In this document: positions 9,217-17,674 of the stretch, piece after piece
Position numbering within the stretch: position 1 is the first letter of the stretch
How the letters are laid out: every line of letters begins with the position of its first letter
Origin: Methylocapsa sp. S129
GTDB lineage: Bacteria; Pseudomonadota; Alphaproteobacteria; Rhizobiales; Beijerinckiaceae
Assembly (NCBI RefSeq): GCF_009765995.1
Contig: NZ_LMUI01000042.1
Span: 23,043-87,042, forward strand
Length of the DNA: 64,000 nt
Reading direction: 5' to 3'
Translations under genes and position numbers: made by a program
The notes under the pieces: generated by a model
Seen by the model: the letters and a program-made list of their open reading frames with translations, nothing else
Databases searched by the model: none
What the model was told of the DNA's origin: nothing

Positions 9217-10203
9217 ATGTGTAATCAATCCAGAAATCGCACTGACGACTTTAGGAAAACTGAAATACCAAATCTTGGCTCCGTTCATCTCAACGGGCTC
9301 CGCGCGGTCGAGGCCGTCGCGCGCCGCGGATCGTTGCTGAAGGCGGCCGAAGAGCTCGGGGTCTCGCCCAGCGCGGTGAGCCAGCAGGTCGGGCGCACCG
9401 AAAAGCAGATCGGCCGGGCCTTGTTCACGCGCACGCGCGAGGGCCTGGCGGCGACGGAATTTGGCGCGGTCTTCGCCGCGCGGCTGTCTGTCGGATTCCG
9501 GGAGCTGACGCAGGCGGTCGCCTTGGCCGACGACAGCGCCGCCCATACGCTTGTGGTTTCCGTCGCGCCGGCCTTCGCTTCGCGCTGGCTGGTGCCGCGC
9601 CTCAGTCGATTCTACGCCAAGCACTTCGAGCTCGCCTTAAGAATCGATGCGACGACGCGCCTCGTCGATTTCAATCGTTCCGACATCGACCTCGCGATTC
9701 GTATGGGCGACGGTCAGTGGCCAAGCGTCCGCGCGGAGCTGCTTTTGGCGCTGGAGATATTCCCGGTCTGCGCGCCGTCGATCGCAGAGCGATTGAAGAC
9801 GGTCGCCGATCTGGCGAACGAATGGGCGATCTGCGACGAAAACAGTATGTTCACCTGGGAGCGCTGGTTCGAGGCGGCTGGCGCGCCGCCCGTCGCGCTC
9901 TTGCCCGGCGCCCGCTTCACCGATCCGATGCTCTGCGTCGAGGCGGCGATCGCCGGGCAGGGCGTTATGCTCGCCTGGCAATTGCTTGTCGCCGATGCGC
10001 TGACGGACGGTCGATTGGTCGCGCCATTCGGCGTGAGCGCCGGCAGCGGCCTCGGCTATTATCTGGCGACAGCGGCCGGCCGGCGGCCCAGCGCCAAGGT
10101 TTTGGCGTTCAAACGCTGGATCGTCGAAGAAGTGGCGAAAACCGTCGCGGAGTTTGGCGCGCGGGCGGCGGCGGCCCGATCGCAAATCGGTGCGCGCGTC
10201 TGA
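9217..10203 (+). CDS. LysR-family transcriptional regulator (GcvA-like)
   Basis: The 328-residue protein has the LysR helix-turn-helix near residues 25-85 ('LNGLRAVEAVARRGSLLKAAEELGVSPSAVSQQV'), then an effector-binding domain of the GcvA/AmpR subtype ('DLAIRMGDGQWPSVRAELLL', 'AAIAGQGVMLAWQLLVADAL'). The first 25 residues are atypical, so translation may start further in. It is convergent with the ketose epimerase-like gene, and may control that gene or the orphan NMT1 binding protein; the sequence does not show which. No clear LysR T-N11-A site was identified. Confidence 0.9.
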   Translation: MCNQSRNRTDDFRKTEIPNLGSVHLNGLRAVEAVARRGSLLKAAEELGVSPSAVSQQVGRTEKQIGRALFTRTREGLAATEFGAVFAARLSVGFRELTQAVALADDSAAHTLVVSVAPAFASRWLVPRLSRFYAKHFELALRIDATTRLVDFNRSDIDLAIRMGDGQWPSVRAELLLALEIFPVCAPSIAERLKTVADLANEWAICDENSMFTWERWFEAAGAPPVALLPGARFTDPMLCVEAAIAGQGVMLAWQLLVADALTDGRLVAPFGVSAGSGLGYYLATAAGRRPSAKVLAFKRWIVEEVAKTVAEFGARAAAARSQIGARV

Positions 10204-10229
10204 AATGCGCGGTCTTCGCTTTCATCGCG

Positions 10230-11090
10230 TTACGCTTCCCGGATCGCCAATCCAGTCGCACGCGCCAGGCTCCTGATATAGGGCAGGCCGATATCGAGCA
10301 CTTCGTCGCGGTCGCGCGCCACCGGGCGCCAGACCGAGAGCGCGCTGGCGAGTTGCGGCGGCATGTTGACGAAGGATTCGACGACGAGGTCGCCGTCGAA
10401 ACTGGCGCCTTTCAACGCGATCATCACGCTCTTCCAGTCGATATTGCCCGAACCCGGCACGCCGCGATCGCTTTCGGAGAGATGCACGTAGCGAACGAGG
10501 CCCGCGCCCTCTTCGAGCGCCGCGGCGAAACCCTTCTCTTCGATATTGGTGTGATAGGTGTCGAGATGGATCATCATCGCCGGTTCGTTGATCCGCTTGG
10601 CCAGATCCAGCGCCTGCCGCGCCGTGTTGACAAGATGCGTCTCATAGCGATTGCACGCTTCAAGCCCGAGCGTCATGCCATAGTCGGCGGCGCGCCTGGC
10701 GACCGGCTTTAGCGCCCTGGCGATCGCGTCATATTCCCGATCGGTCGGCGCGGCGCCGGTGCGATAGCCCAGCGTCGAATAGATCACGCCGCAAAGCGTA
10801 TTCGATCCCAGTGCATGCGAGACCTCGAGCGCCCGCATCAGGAACGCCTGCGCCTTTTCCGGATGCTGCGTCGCCTCGGCTTCGATCGGCAGGCCGAGCG
10901 AAGCGGTCGGCGCGACATTATGCCGTTTGAACAATGCGCGGGAATGGTCGACATCGACCTTGTCGGGCTCCAGCAGCGCGATTTCGATGATGTCGAGGCC
11001 ATGGCGCGCCGCGTCGGCGACGCTGAGCTCGGCGCCCTCGCGCGTCCATGCCGACGTCCACAGACTCGAATGCATGCCAAAGCGGATCAT
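10230..11090 (-). CDS. Sugar phosphate isomerase/epimerase (D-tagatose/D-psicose 3-epimerase type)
   Basis: The 286-residue protein is an AP-endonuclease-2-type TIM barrel. The metal ligands of ketose 3-epimerases are recognisable: Glu in 'GLEACNRYE', Asp and His in 'HLDTYHTNIEE', His in 'HLSESDRG', and the final Glu in 'VVESF'. The 'RGVPGSGNIDW' loop is also typical. The reaction is probably epimerisation of a ketose (C3) with a divalent metal. In context with an FGGY kinase and sugar ABC genes it would feed a rare ketose into phosphorylation. The exact sugar is unknown. Confidence 0.84.
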   Translation of the reverse strand: MIRFGMHSSLWTSAWTREGAELSVADAARHGLDIIEIALLEPDKVDVDHSRALFKRHNVAPTASLGLPIEAEATQHPEKAQAFLMRALEVSHALGSNTLCGVIYSTLGYRTGAAPTDREYDAIARALKPVARRAADYGMTLGLEACNRYETHLVNTARQALDLAKRINEPAMMIHLDTYHTNIEEKGFAAALEEGAGLVRYVHLSESDRGVPGSGNIDWKSVMIALKGASFDGDLVVESFVNMPPQLASALSVWRPVARDRDEVLDIGLPYIRSLARATGLAIREA

Positions 11091-11235
11091 AGCGTTTCTC
11101 CCCGTCCATTTTTGGCCGACAGATTCGACCGCTTGATATCAGCTTACTAGGCCGATCCGGACGGGGGGAAGACAGTCGCGGCAGAATCTTGATGTGGCGC
11201 GCGGTCGACGGGCGTTCCGGCGCTGAAAACGAATC

Positions 11236-12300
11236 CTACTTCGGCCTCAGATCGAGCCCCACGCCTTTGTTCACGAATTGCAGCGTATAGGCTTTCTTGT
11301 AGTCGAGGCCCTGCGGCAGAACGCCCGCTTTCGCCATCTGGTCGTAGAAGCTCTTCATGCGCGCGTCCGACATCGCGCCAATGCCGTTCTTCAGGGATTC
11401 GCCGGAATCGACGATGCCATATTCCTTCAGCTTGGCGATCGAGAAAGCGATCTGCTCGTCCGTCATTTCGGAATTGTCTTTCTTGATCAGCGCATTCGCG
11501 GCTTTGTTGTCGCCGTAGAGATAGTGGTACCAGCCGATCGCCGTGGCGTCGACGAAGCGCTGCACCGCGTCGGAGTTCTTCTCGACGAAGTCGCGGCGGC
11601 ATTCGATGGTGGTCGAGGCGGTGTCGAAGCCGTTGTCGGCGAACAAGAAGACATTGGGTTTGAAGCCGCCGCTCTTTTCGATCGCAAAGGGTTCGGAGGT
11701 CGCATAGCCTTGCTGCACCGACTGTTTGTCGGCGATGAAGGGCGCCGGATTGAAATTGTAGGGGCCGACATTGCTCTCCGAAAAGCCCCAGCGGGATTCA
11801 AGCCAGCGATAGAAAGAGCCGAGGCTCGACCGCGCGACAAAGATCACATGCGCGCTCTTGAGGCTCTCGAATGTGTCGAGGCCTTCGCCGGGATGGCTGA
11901 TCAGCACTTGCGGGTCCTTCTGGAACATGCCGGCTACGACGACGGTTGGCACGCCCTGAGCGACCGCGTCCATGGCGCCGATCATGTCGGAATCCATGAA
12001 GCAATCCATCTTGCCCGACGACATCAGCAAGCGGCCGTTCATGTTGGGGCCGCCCTGCATGATGGTCACGTCGAGTCCGTATTTTGCGTAAGTGCCGTCG
12101 GCGACGGCCTGGTAGAAGCCGCCATGCTCCGCCTCGGCGAGCCAATTGGTGCCGTAGCTCAGCTTCGTGAGCGACTGCGCCTGCGCCGGCGGCGTCAGCG
12201 CCGCGAAGGCGAGCACCGCGGCGCCCGCTGAAAGCGCCGCCCTGGCGAGGCGTTGGCGCGTCCCGAGGCGAGAATTTTTCGTGGGCGTGGAATTGCGCAT
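11236..12300 (-). CDS. NMT1/THI5-type ABC substrate-binding protein (orphan)
   Basis: The 354-residue secreted protein has a signal peptide (Ala-rich, ending AQA) and the fold of the SsuA/ThiY/NMT1 binding proteins ('YGTNWLAEAEHGGFYQAVADGTYAKYGLDVTIMQGG'). The family binds sulfonates, nitrate, pyrimidine precursors and others. I choose ATG 12300, with GGAG nine bases upstream; ATG 12306 is possible. No SsuB/SsuC-type ATPase or permease is next to it, so it must use a distant importer or have been left behind by rearrangement. Given xsc downstream in the island, a sulfonate ligand is a tempting guess, not a demonstration. Confidence 0.86.
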   Translation of the reverse strand: MRNSTPTKNSRLGTRQRLARAALSAGAAVLAFAALTPPAQAQSLTKLSYGTNWLAEAEHGGFYQAVADGTYAKYGLDVTIMQGGPNMNGRLLMSSGKMDCFMDSDMIGAMDAVAQGVPTVVVAGMFQKDPQVLISHPGEGLDTFESLKSAHVIFVARSSLGSFYRWLESRWGFSESNVGPYNFNPAPFIADKQSVQQGYATSEPFAIEKSGGFKPNVFLFADNGFDTASTTIECRRDFVEKNSDAVQRFVDATAIGWYHYLYGDNKAANALIKKDNSEMTDEQIAFSIAKLKEYGIVDSGESLKNGIGAMSDARMKSFYDQMAKAGVLPQGLDYKKAYTLQFVNKGVGLDLRPK

Positions 12301-12478
12301 GATCATCTCCAGCTTGGGCGGCGGATCTCTCAAGAACCGGCCTTGGCGAGGCTTGCCGCCGAGCGCCGCCGTCCAGGTTTTTGATGCAAAATGCGTGCCT
12401 TGCCGGAGAGCGCCGGGCGTTTGCGCCTGATGAGGAACTGCTGCCCCGCAACTAGAATCCCGTTGGGCGCGCGGCCGC

Positions 12479-13498
12479 CTAGCGGCGCAGGCCGCCCAGC
12501 CCCTCGCGCAGAACGGCGAGCGCCGTTACGCCGATGATCAGGGCGCCCCAGATCGCCACTGTCAGGAACGGGCTGAAGTTCAGGAGATTGAAGGCGGAGG
12601 AAATGACTTGCAGCAGGATCAGCGCCATCATCAGGCCGCCGACCTTGCCAAAACCGCCGAACGGATCGACGCCGCCGAGCACCGCGGCGAGGATTGTCAC
12701 GAGGAGATAGCTCTCGCCATAGGAGGCGTTGGCGGAATTGAAGCGCGCCATCATGACGAGCGCCGCCGCGACGGCGAGCAGGCTCGACAATACATAGACC
12801 TTGAGCGTCACGCGCCGGGTGTCGACGCCTGAATAGCGCGTCGCCTTCTCGTTCGAGCCGATCATGTAGATCTTGTGGCCGAACGGGCTCTTGTTCAGCA
12901 GCACGGCGACCGGCGCGCAGAGCGCGAGAAAGATGATCATCGCCACCGGCACGCCGCCGATCACGCCATTGCCAAGGAACACGATCGGGTCGGGGAAACC
13001 GGAAATGACATTGCCGCGCGTCAGGCCGATCGACAGGCCCTTGCACATCGTCATCGTGCCCAGCGTCGCCAGGATCGGCGAGACCCCGAGATAGGCGATG
13101 ACGGCGCCATTAAGGAGGCCGATCGCCGTCGCCACCGCGATCCCAGCGAGCACCGCCATCACCTGCCAGGCGCCCCACATGAATCCCTCCGCGCCGGGCA
13201 CATGATGGGTGAGGACATAAGCCATCGTCAGCGCGCAGAGATTGGCGGTGGCGATGATCGAGAGATTGAGGCCGCCCGATAGCAAGGCGACCATCATGGC
13301 GAGCGACAGGATGCCGAGTTCCGGCAATTGGAACGCCATGGATTGCAGCGCGCCGACGCTGAACAATTGATCGCCGAGCAGCAGGCCGAAGATCAGCAGC
13401 AGCGCCAGCAACACCAGCGACAGCACCGTCACCGGGCCGCCGCGCCCGATGCGCGTCAGCAGCGACACGTTTCGCGCTGTTCTTGTATCGGCGCTCAT
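12479..13498 (-). CDS. Ribose/rhamnose-type ABC importer permease 2
   Basis: The 339-residue polytopic protein belongs to the BPD_transp_2 permeases of the RbsC/RhaP/LsrD class, with about nine or ten hydrophobic segments and the conserved 'SGGLNLSI' and 'LGGVDPFGGFGKVGG' loops. It starts at ATG 13498, 13 bases after the stop of the other permease gene, implying one transcript. It should form the membrane channel with the upstream permease and the double-domain ATPase. The ligand is set by the binding protein encoded at the head of the cassette. Confidence 0.92.
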   Translation of the reverse strand: MSADTRTARNVSLLTRIGRGGPVTVLSLVLLALLLIFGLLLGDQLFSVGALQSMAFQLPELGILSLAMMVALLSGGLNLSIIATANLCALTMAYVLTHHVPGAEGFMWGAWQVMAVLAGIAVATAIGLLNGAVIAYLGVSPILATLGTMTMCKGLSIGLTRGNVISGFPDPIVFLGNGVIGGVPVAMIIFLALCAPVAVLLNKSPFGHKIYMIGSNEKATRYSGVDTRRVTLKVYVLSSLLAVAAALVMMARFNSANASYGESYLLVTILAAVLGGVDPFGGFGKVGGLMMALILLQVISSAFNLLNFSPFLTVAIWGALIIGVTALAVLREGLGGLRR

Positions 13499-13511
13499 CG
13501 ATCGTTGCCCA

Positions 13512-14531
13512 TCAGTTGATTGCCTTGGATTGGCGGCGGCGGCGTTCCGACCAGGCGGTGATGGAGACCGCGACAAGAATGATAAGCCCGACGAACAACT
13601 GGCTCCAATAGGAGGAGACGCCCACCAGCACGAGGCCGTTCTGCAGGATCGCGAGCAGCGCGACGCCGAGGATCGTGCCCAGCACCGTGCCGACGCCCCC
13701 CGCCAGACTCGCCCCGCCGAGCACGACCGCCGCCAGCACATCGAGCTCCTTGCCGACGAGCACCGTCGGCGTCACGGATTGGGCGAGTTGCGCCTGAACC
13801 AGCGAGGCGACGCCCGCGATCAGGCCGAGATAGCCATAGACGAGGCAATTGAGCCGGAAGACCTGGAAACCGAGGCGCTGCGCGGCATCCTTGTTGCCGC
13901 CCATCGCATAGATCTGCCGGCCCACATTGGTGCGATTGAGAAGAAGCCAGGTGCAGAGAAACACGATCGCCAGCACGAGTATCTGCAGGTTCAGCGCGTA
14001 GGGCACGCCGGCCGCATCGTCATATTCGAACCACCAGACGCCGTCGCGGAAATATTTGGGCAGCGAGGTGATGTATTTGCCGCCGCTGAAGAAGATCAGC
14101 AGGCCGTAGAAAATATTCAGCGTCGCGATCGAGACGATAATCGAGGATATCCGCAATTTGGTGATGAAGATCGCGTTGATCAGCCCGCAGACGACGCCGA
14201 CGGCGCCCGCGATGGCGAAGATCGCAAACCAGCCCAAGCCGTAGCTCAACGCCAACGACAGCGCGACATATTGCGCGACCGAGGCGGTGGCGGTGAAGGA
14301 AATATCGATGCCGCCGGCGACGAGGACAACCAGCAATCCCGCCGCCAGAATGCCGACGAAGGCGTTCGACGTCAGGAGGTCGAACAGGTTCTGCAAGGTG
14401 AGGAAGCTATCGGTCGCCAGGCCGAGGCCGAGGCAGAAGACGATCACGACGACAAGCAGCCAGAATTCGTGGCTGCGGCGAAAGCGCCGCAACGCCGGCA
14501 TGAAAGAGCGTTGATCCGCCGCGAGAGTCAT
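13512..14531 (-). CDS. Ribose/rhamnose-type ABC importer permease 1
   Basis: The 339-residue membrane protein is a second BPD_transp_2 permease, with 'LVAGGIDISFTATASVAQY', 'MGGNKDAAQRLGFQVFRLN' and 'LGGASLAGGVGTVLGT' as recognisable family loops. Heterodimeric permeases of this kind occur in autoinducer-2, rhamnose and erythritol-type importers. It lies 258 bases after the ATPase gene; that gap contains a repeat pair, so the distance does not reflect a separate promoter necessarily. Confidence 0.92.
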   Translation of the reverse strand: MTLAADQRSFMPALRRFRRSHEFWLLVVVIVFCLGLGLATDSFLTLQNLFDLLTSNAFVGILAAGLLVVLVAGGIDISFTATASVAQYVALSLALSYGLGWFAIFAIAGAVGVVCGLINAIFITKLRISSIIVSIATLNIFYGLLIFFSGGKYITSLPKYFRDGVWWFEYDDAAGVPYALNLQILVLAIVFLCTWLLLNRTNVGRQIYAMGGNKDAAQRLGFQVFRLNCLVYGYLGLIAGVASLVQAQLAQSVTPTVLVGKELDVLAAVVLGGASLAGGVGTVLGTILGVALLAILQNGLVLVGVSSYWSQLFVGLIILVAVSITAWSERRRRQSKAIN

Positions 14532-14574
14532 TGGACGACGCCGTCGCGTCGCAGCGCCGGCCGAGTCGGGGAAC

Positions 14575-14773
14575 TCCCTCCCCCTTTATGAGGGAGGGTG
14601 GGGGCTACAACATGCATATATCTCAGCATGCCTGAGCTGTGCTCGCCGCCGTGTTGTATGCATCCCGTGGGGGAAGGCGCGCGCGCAAACCTCACGGATT
14701 GTTGTGCCTCACGCAGATTCGCAGAGGTCAGCGCGACCCCCCTCCCTAACCCTCCCCCACAAGGGGGGAGGGG
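14575..14773. repeat. Inverted pair of REP-like C/G-rich elements inside the ABC operon
   Basis: Two elements in opposite orientation (about 14575-14610 and 14737-14773) each have a pyrimidine-rich hairpin (CTCCC...GGGAG type) followed by a G-rich tail, so the second is close to the reverse complement of the first. They lie in the 258-base gap between the ATPase and permease-1 genes. Such paired REP units can attenuate or stabilise transcripts. I see no gene in the gap. Confidence 0.65.
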
Positions 14774-14789
14774 ATTCCAGTGCCTGCTC

Positions 14790-16274
14790 TCACGCATTGA
14801 CCGCATCCCGCAATTCCGCTTCGCTCGATGCATGCGGGCGGCATTCGCCTGATAGGCGCCCCTGGCGCATGATCAGCACGCGGTCGGCGTGATAGAAGAC
14901 TTCCGGGATTTCGTCGGAGATCAAGAGAACCGCGACGCCGTTGGCGGCGAGGTTTTTTACGATCTCGTAGATGCCGTCCTTGGCGGCGATGTCGACGCCG
15001 ACCGTCGGGCTGTCGAGGATCAGCAGCCGCGGCTTGGTCGCCATCCATTTGGCGAGGACGACGCGCTGCTGATTGCCGCCCGAAAGCGTCTTCACAGGAT
15101 TATCGGGATTGGGCGCCTTGATCGCCAGATCGTCGACGCCGCGCTGCGCGACGCTCCGACGCGTCGCTTCGCTGATGAGCCCGAGCCCGTCGGCGAGCTT
15201 GTCGAGGATCGTGATGAGGATATTGGCGGAGATGGGCTGCTCCAGCACAAGGCCAAGGGTCAGCCGGTCTTCGGGAACATAGGCGATGCCTTCGTCGATC
15301 GCCTGGCGGTTGGTCCGAAGCGCGAGCCTCTTTCCGTCGAGCCTGATTTCGCCCGACACGGGCGGATTCATGCCAAACAGCGAGAGGGCGAATTCGGTGC
15401 GCCCGGACCCGAGCAGGCCCGTCAGGCCGACGATCTCGCCCGCGTGAATGTCGAGGCTCACATCCGCGTAATGGCCAGGGCGCGTCAGATTCTTCACAGA
15501 AAGAATGGTCTCGCCGCGCGAAAAATCCTTGTCGCCGGTTTCGTAGGCGAAGGCCTTGCCGGTCATCAGCATGGCGAGCTTCTTGTCGTCCATTTCGCGC
15601 GCGCTATAGTCGCCGACCTTGGCGCCGTCGCGCAGCACGGTGACGCGCTCGGCCACTTCAAGCACTTCGTCGAGACGGTGCGAGACGAACAGGGTGCAGA
15701 TGCCCTTTTTCTTGAGATCGGCGACGAGGCGCAGCAACGCGTCGACCTCGTGGCGGGTGAGCGAGGCTGTCGGCTCGTCCATAATCACCAGCCTGGCGTC
15801 GGCCGCCATGGCGCGGCAGATCGCGACGAGCTGGCGGCTGGCGATGGACAGGTCCTCCACCTTGGCGTGCGGATCGAGCGAGACGTCAATGCGCGCCATC
15901 GCCGCCTGCGCCGTTTCATGGATGGCGTCCCATTTGACCAGATGCAGCCCGCCGAGATGACGCCCAACGGCGATGTTCTCGGCGACGGTGAGATTGGGGA
16001 ACAGCGAGAGGTCCTGATAGATCACCTGGATGCCGCGAGCGGTCGATTGCACGGGATCGAGATGCGCATATTCGCGCCCCTCGATGACGATGCGCCCGCC
16101 GGGCTCCGGCCGCTGCACGCCGGCAATGATCTTGATCAAGGTCGACTTGCCCGAACCGTTTTCGCCGACAAGGCAATGCACTTCGCCCGCCTCAAGCGAC
16201 ATGTCGACGTCGCGCAAGGCGTGGACGCCGCCAAAGCGCTTGGAAATGGCATGCAGGTCGAGGAAATTCGCCAA
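14790..16274 (-). CDS. Sugar ABC importer ATPase with two ATP-binding domains (RbsA/RhaT type)
   Basis: The 494-residue protein contains two ABC domains in tandem. The first has Walker A 'GENGSGKST', a diverged signature region 'LSIASRQLVAICRAMA' and Walker B 'LVIMDEPTA'; the second has an altered Walker A ('GLLGSGRTE', typical of this family), signature 'LSGGNQQRVVLAKWMA' and 'LLILDSPTVGVD'. One domain is thus degenerate, as in RbsA. The start appears to be TTG 16274. It powers the importer formed with the two permeases. Confidence 0.94.
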   Translation of the reverse strand: MANFLDLHAISKRFGGVHALRDVDMSLEAGEVHCLVGENGSGKSTLIKIIAGVQRPEPGGRIVIEGREYAHLDPVQSTARGIQVIYQDLSLFPNLTVAENIAVGRHLGGLHLVKWDAIHETAQAAMARIDVSLDPHAKVEDLSIASRQLVAICRAMAADARLVIMDEPTASLTRHEVDALLRLVADLKKKGICTLFVSHRLDEVLEVAERVTVLRDGAKVGDYSAREMDDKKLAMLMTGKAFAYETGDKDFSRGETILSVKNLTRPGHYADVSLDIHAGEIVGLTGLLGSGRTEFALSLFGMNPPVSGEIRLDGKRLALRTNRQAIDEGIAYVPEDRLTLGLVLEQPISANILITILDKLADGLGLISEATRRSVAQRGVDDLAIKAPNPDNPVKTLSGGNQQRVVLAKWMATKPRLLILDSPTVGVDIAAKDGIYEIVKNLAANGVAVLLISDEIPEVFYHADRVLIMRQGRLSGECRPHASSEAELRDAVNA

Positions 16275-16469
16275 GCGGATCAGCCCTTGCCGTCTTGCAA
16301 TAATCTCGGTGTCGATGGCAGGGCTCGATCGAAGCGATCAGCCGTCATTGCGAAAGAGGGGCGCGACGACGGCCGGCCGGTTCCACTAAAAGTCATCCCG
16401 CACTTCTATACTCACAGCCCCGAAAGCGCCGCGGGCGGTGAAGCCCGCCCGCGGCGTTCGGCGCAATGC

Positions 16470-17471
16470 TTACAGACCTCCGGCGATCAGGCCGTCGATC
16501 GTTTCGTGATTGATCCGCATGATCTTGTCGACCTTGATCAATTTACCGGGCACATCGACCGCGGCCTTGCCGAGGCCGGGAATCTCGACGCCGTCCTTGA
16601 TCTCCTTGCCGTCGAGCACGAGTCTGGCGACAGCGACCATCGCATAGCCCGCGTCCGTCGGATTCCACAGGAAACCCTCACGGATGATGTCGTCGGCGAT
16701 CAGATCCTTGGCCTGCGAGGGCAGAACCGTGCCCACGACCGCGATCTTCTTGCCCAGGCGCTTCTCCCTCACCGCATTGCCGGCGCCAATCGGGCCGTTG
16801 GAGCCAAAGCCGAGAATGCCCTTCAGGTTCGGATAGGCTTTGATGACGTCGAGCGTCGTCTTGTAGGAGGTATCGATTTCGTCGGCGCCAGGGAAGCGGT
16901 CGGCGACCAGCTTCATCTTCGGATAATGTTCCTTCTGGTAGGCGATCGCTGCGTCCGCCCATTTGTTATGGAGCGGCGTCGTCAACGTGCCGACGTAGAC
17001 GACATAATCGCCTTCCTCGCCCATATCCTTGGCGATGCGCTGCATCTGCACTTCGCCAAAGCGCACCGAATCGATCAGTTCGACGTTCCAGTCGCGACCG
17101 TCCTGTTCCGGTCCTTCATGCGTGATGACCTTGATGCCGGCGGCCTGGGCGCGCTTGAGCACGGGCTCGCAGACTTTCACGTCGAGCGGCACGAGGCCGA
17201 TGACGGTGACTTTTTTGGCGATCAGGTCTTCGAGCAGCTTCACCTGCTGGGCGGGATCGACATTGGCGGGGCCAACCATGGTCGCGTCGATGTTGAAATC
17301 CTTCGCGCCCTTCAGAATGCCCTTCTCCACTGCGTTGAACCAGGGAATGCCAGCAATCTTGACGACCGTGACCATCGTCGGCGTGGCGGCCCATGCGATC
17401 GTCGAGGTCGCGCTCGCTACGCCCGTCAGGGCGGCGCTCCCCAAAAGCTTCAAAGTTTCGCGTCTGTTCAT
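16470..17471 (-). CDS. ABC substrate-binding protein, autoinducer-2/rhamnose (LsrB/RhaS) type
   Basis: The 333-residue protein has a Tat-like N-terminus (NRRETLKLLGSAALTG) with cleavage near AWA, then the Peripla_BP_4 fold with 'VVKIAGIPWFNAVEKGILKGAKDF', 'GLVPLDVKVCEPVLKRAQAAGIKVITHE' and 'GILGFGSNGPIGAGNAVREK'. The nearest relatives are AI-2 and rhamnose binding proteins, but family members bind many sugars. It is the first gene of the importer cassette, with a strong GGAGGAAACAA ribosome-binding site, and is divergent from xsc across a 203-base spacer. Confidence 0.9.
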   Translation of the reverse strand: MNRRETLKLLGSAALTGVASATSTIAWAATPTMVTVVKIAGIPWFNAVEKGILKGAKDFNIDATMVGPANVDPAQQVKLLEDLIAKKVTVIGLVPLDVKVCEPVLKRAQAAGIKVITHEGPEQDGRDWNVELIDSVRFGEVQMQRIAKDMGEEGDYVVYVGTLTTPLHNKWADAAIAYQKEHYPKMKLVADRFPGADEIDTSYKTTLDVIKAYPNLKGILGFGSNGPIGAGNAVREKRLGKKIAVVGTVLPSQAKDLIADDIIREGFLWNPTDAGYAMVAVARLVLDGKEIKDGVEIPGLGKAAVDVPGKLIKVDKIMRINHETIDGLIAGGL

Positions 17472-17674
17472 TTGTTTCCTCCGGTGGCTCACGCTTTTTC
17501 GCGCGGAGCAATTTTTGTATTCAGTGCGTCTTAGATTGACCGCCCCGGAACCGTTTGACAAGAGCCGTCGTCGTATCGATGGTGTGAGGATGAAGGGTCG
17601 CGCCGCCATTGCGCGCTATGACATGGCGCACTGGCGCCGAGCGCCGTCATAACCGACCTCAAGCGAGGAAACCC

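Noticed and set aside
12306..13741. Longer starts for several minus-strand genes (for example to 13741, 12333, 17609, 31680, 39236)
   Set aside because: Added residues are low-complexity Arg/Ala reading through neighbouring genes or promoters, and internal ATG codons with better ribosome-binding sites give family-typical starts.
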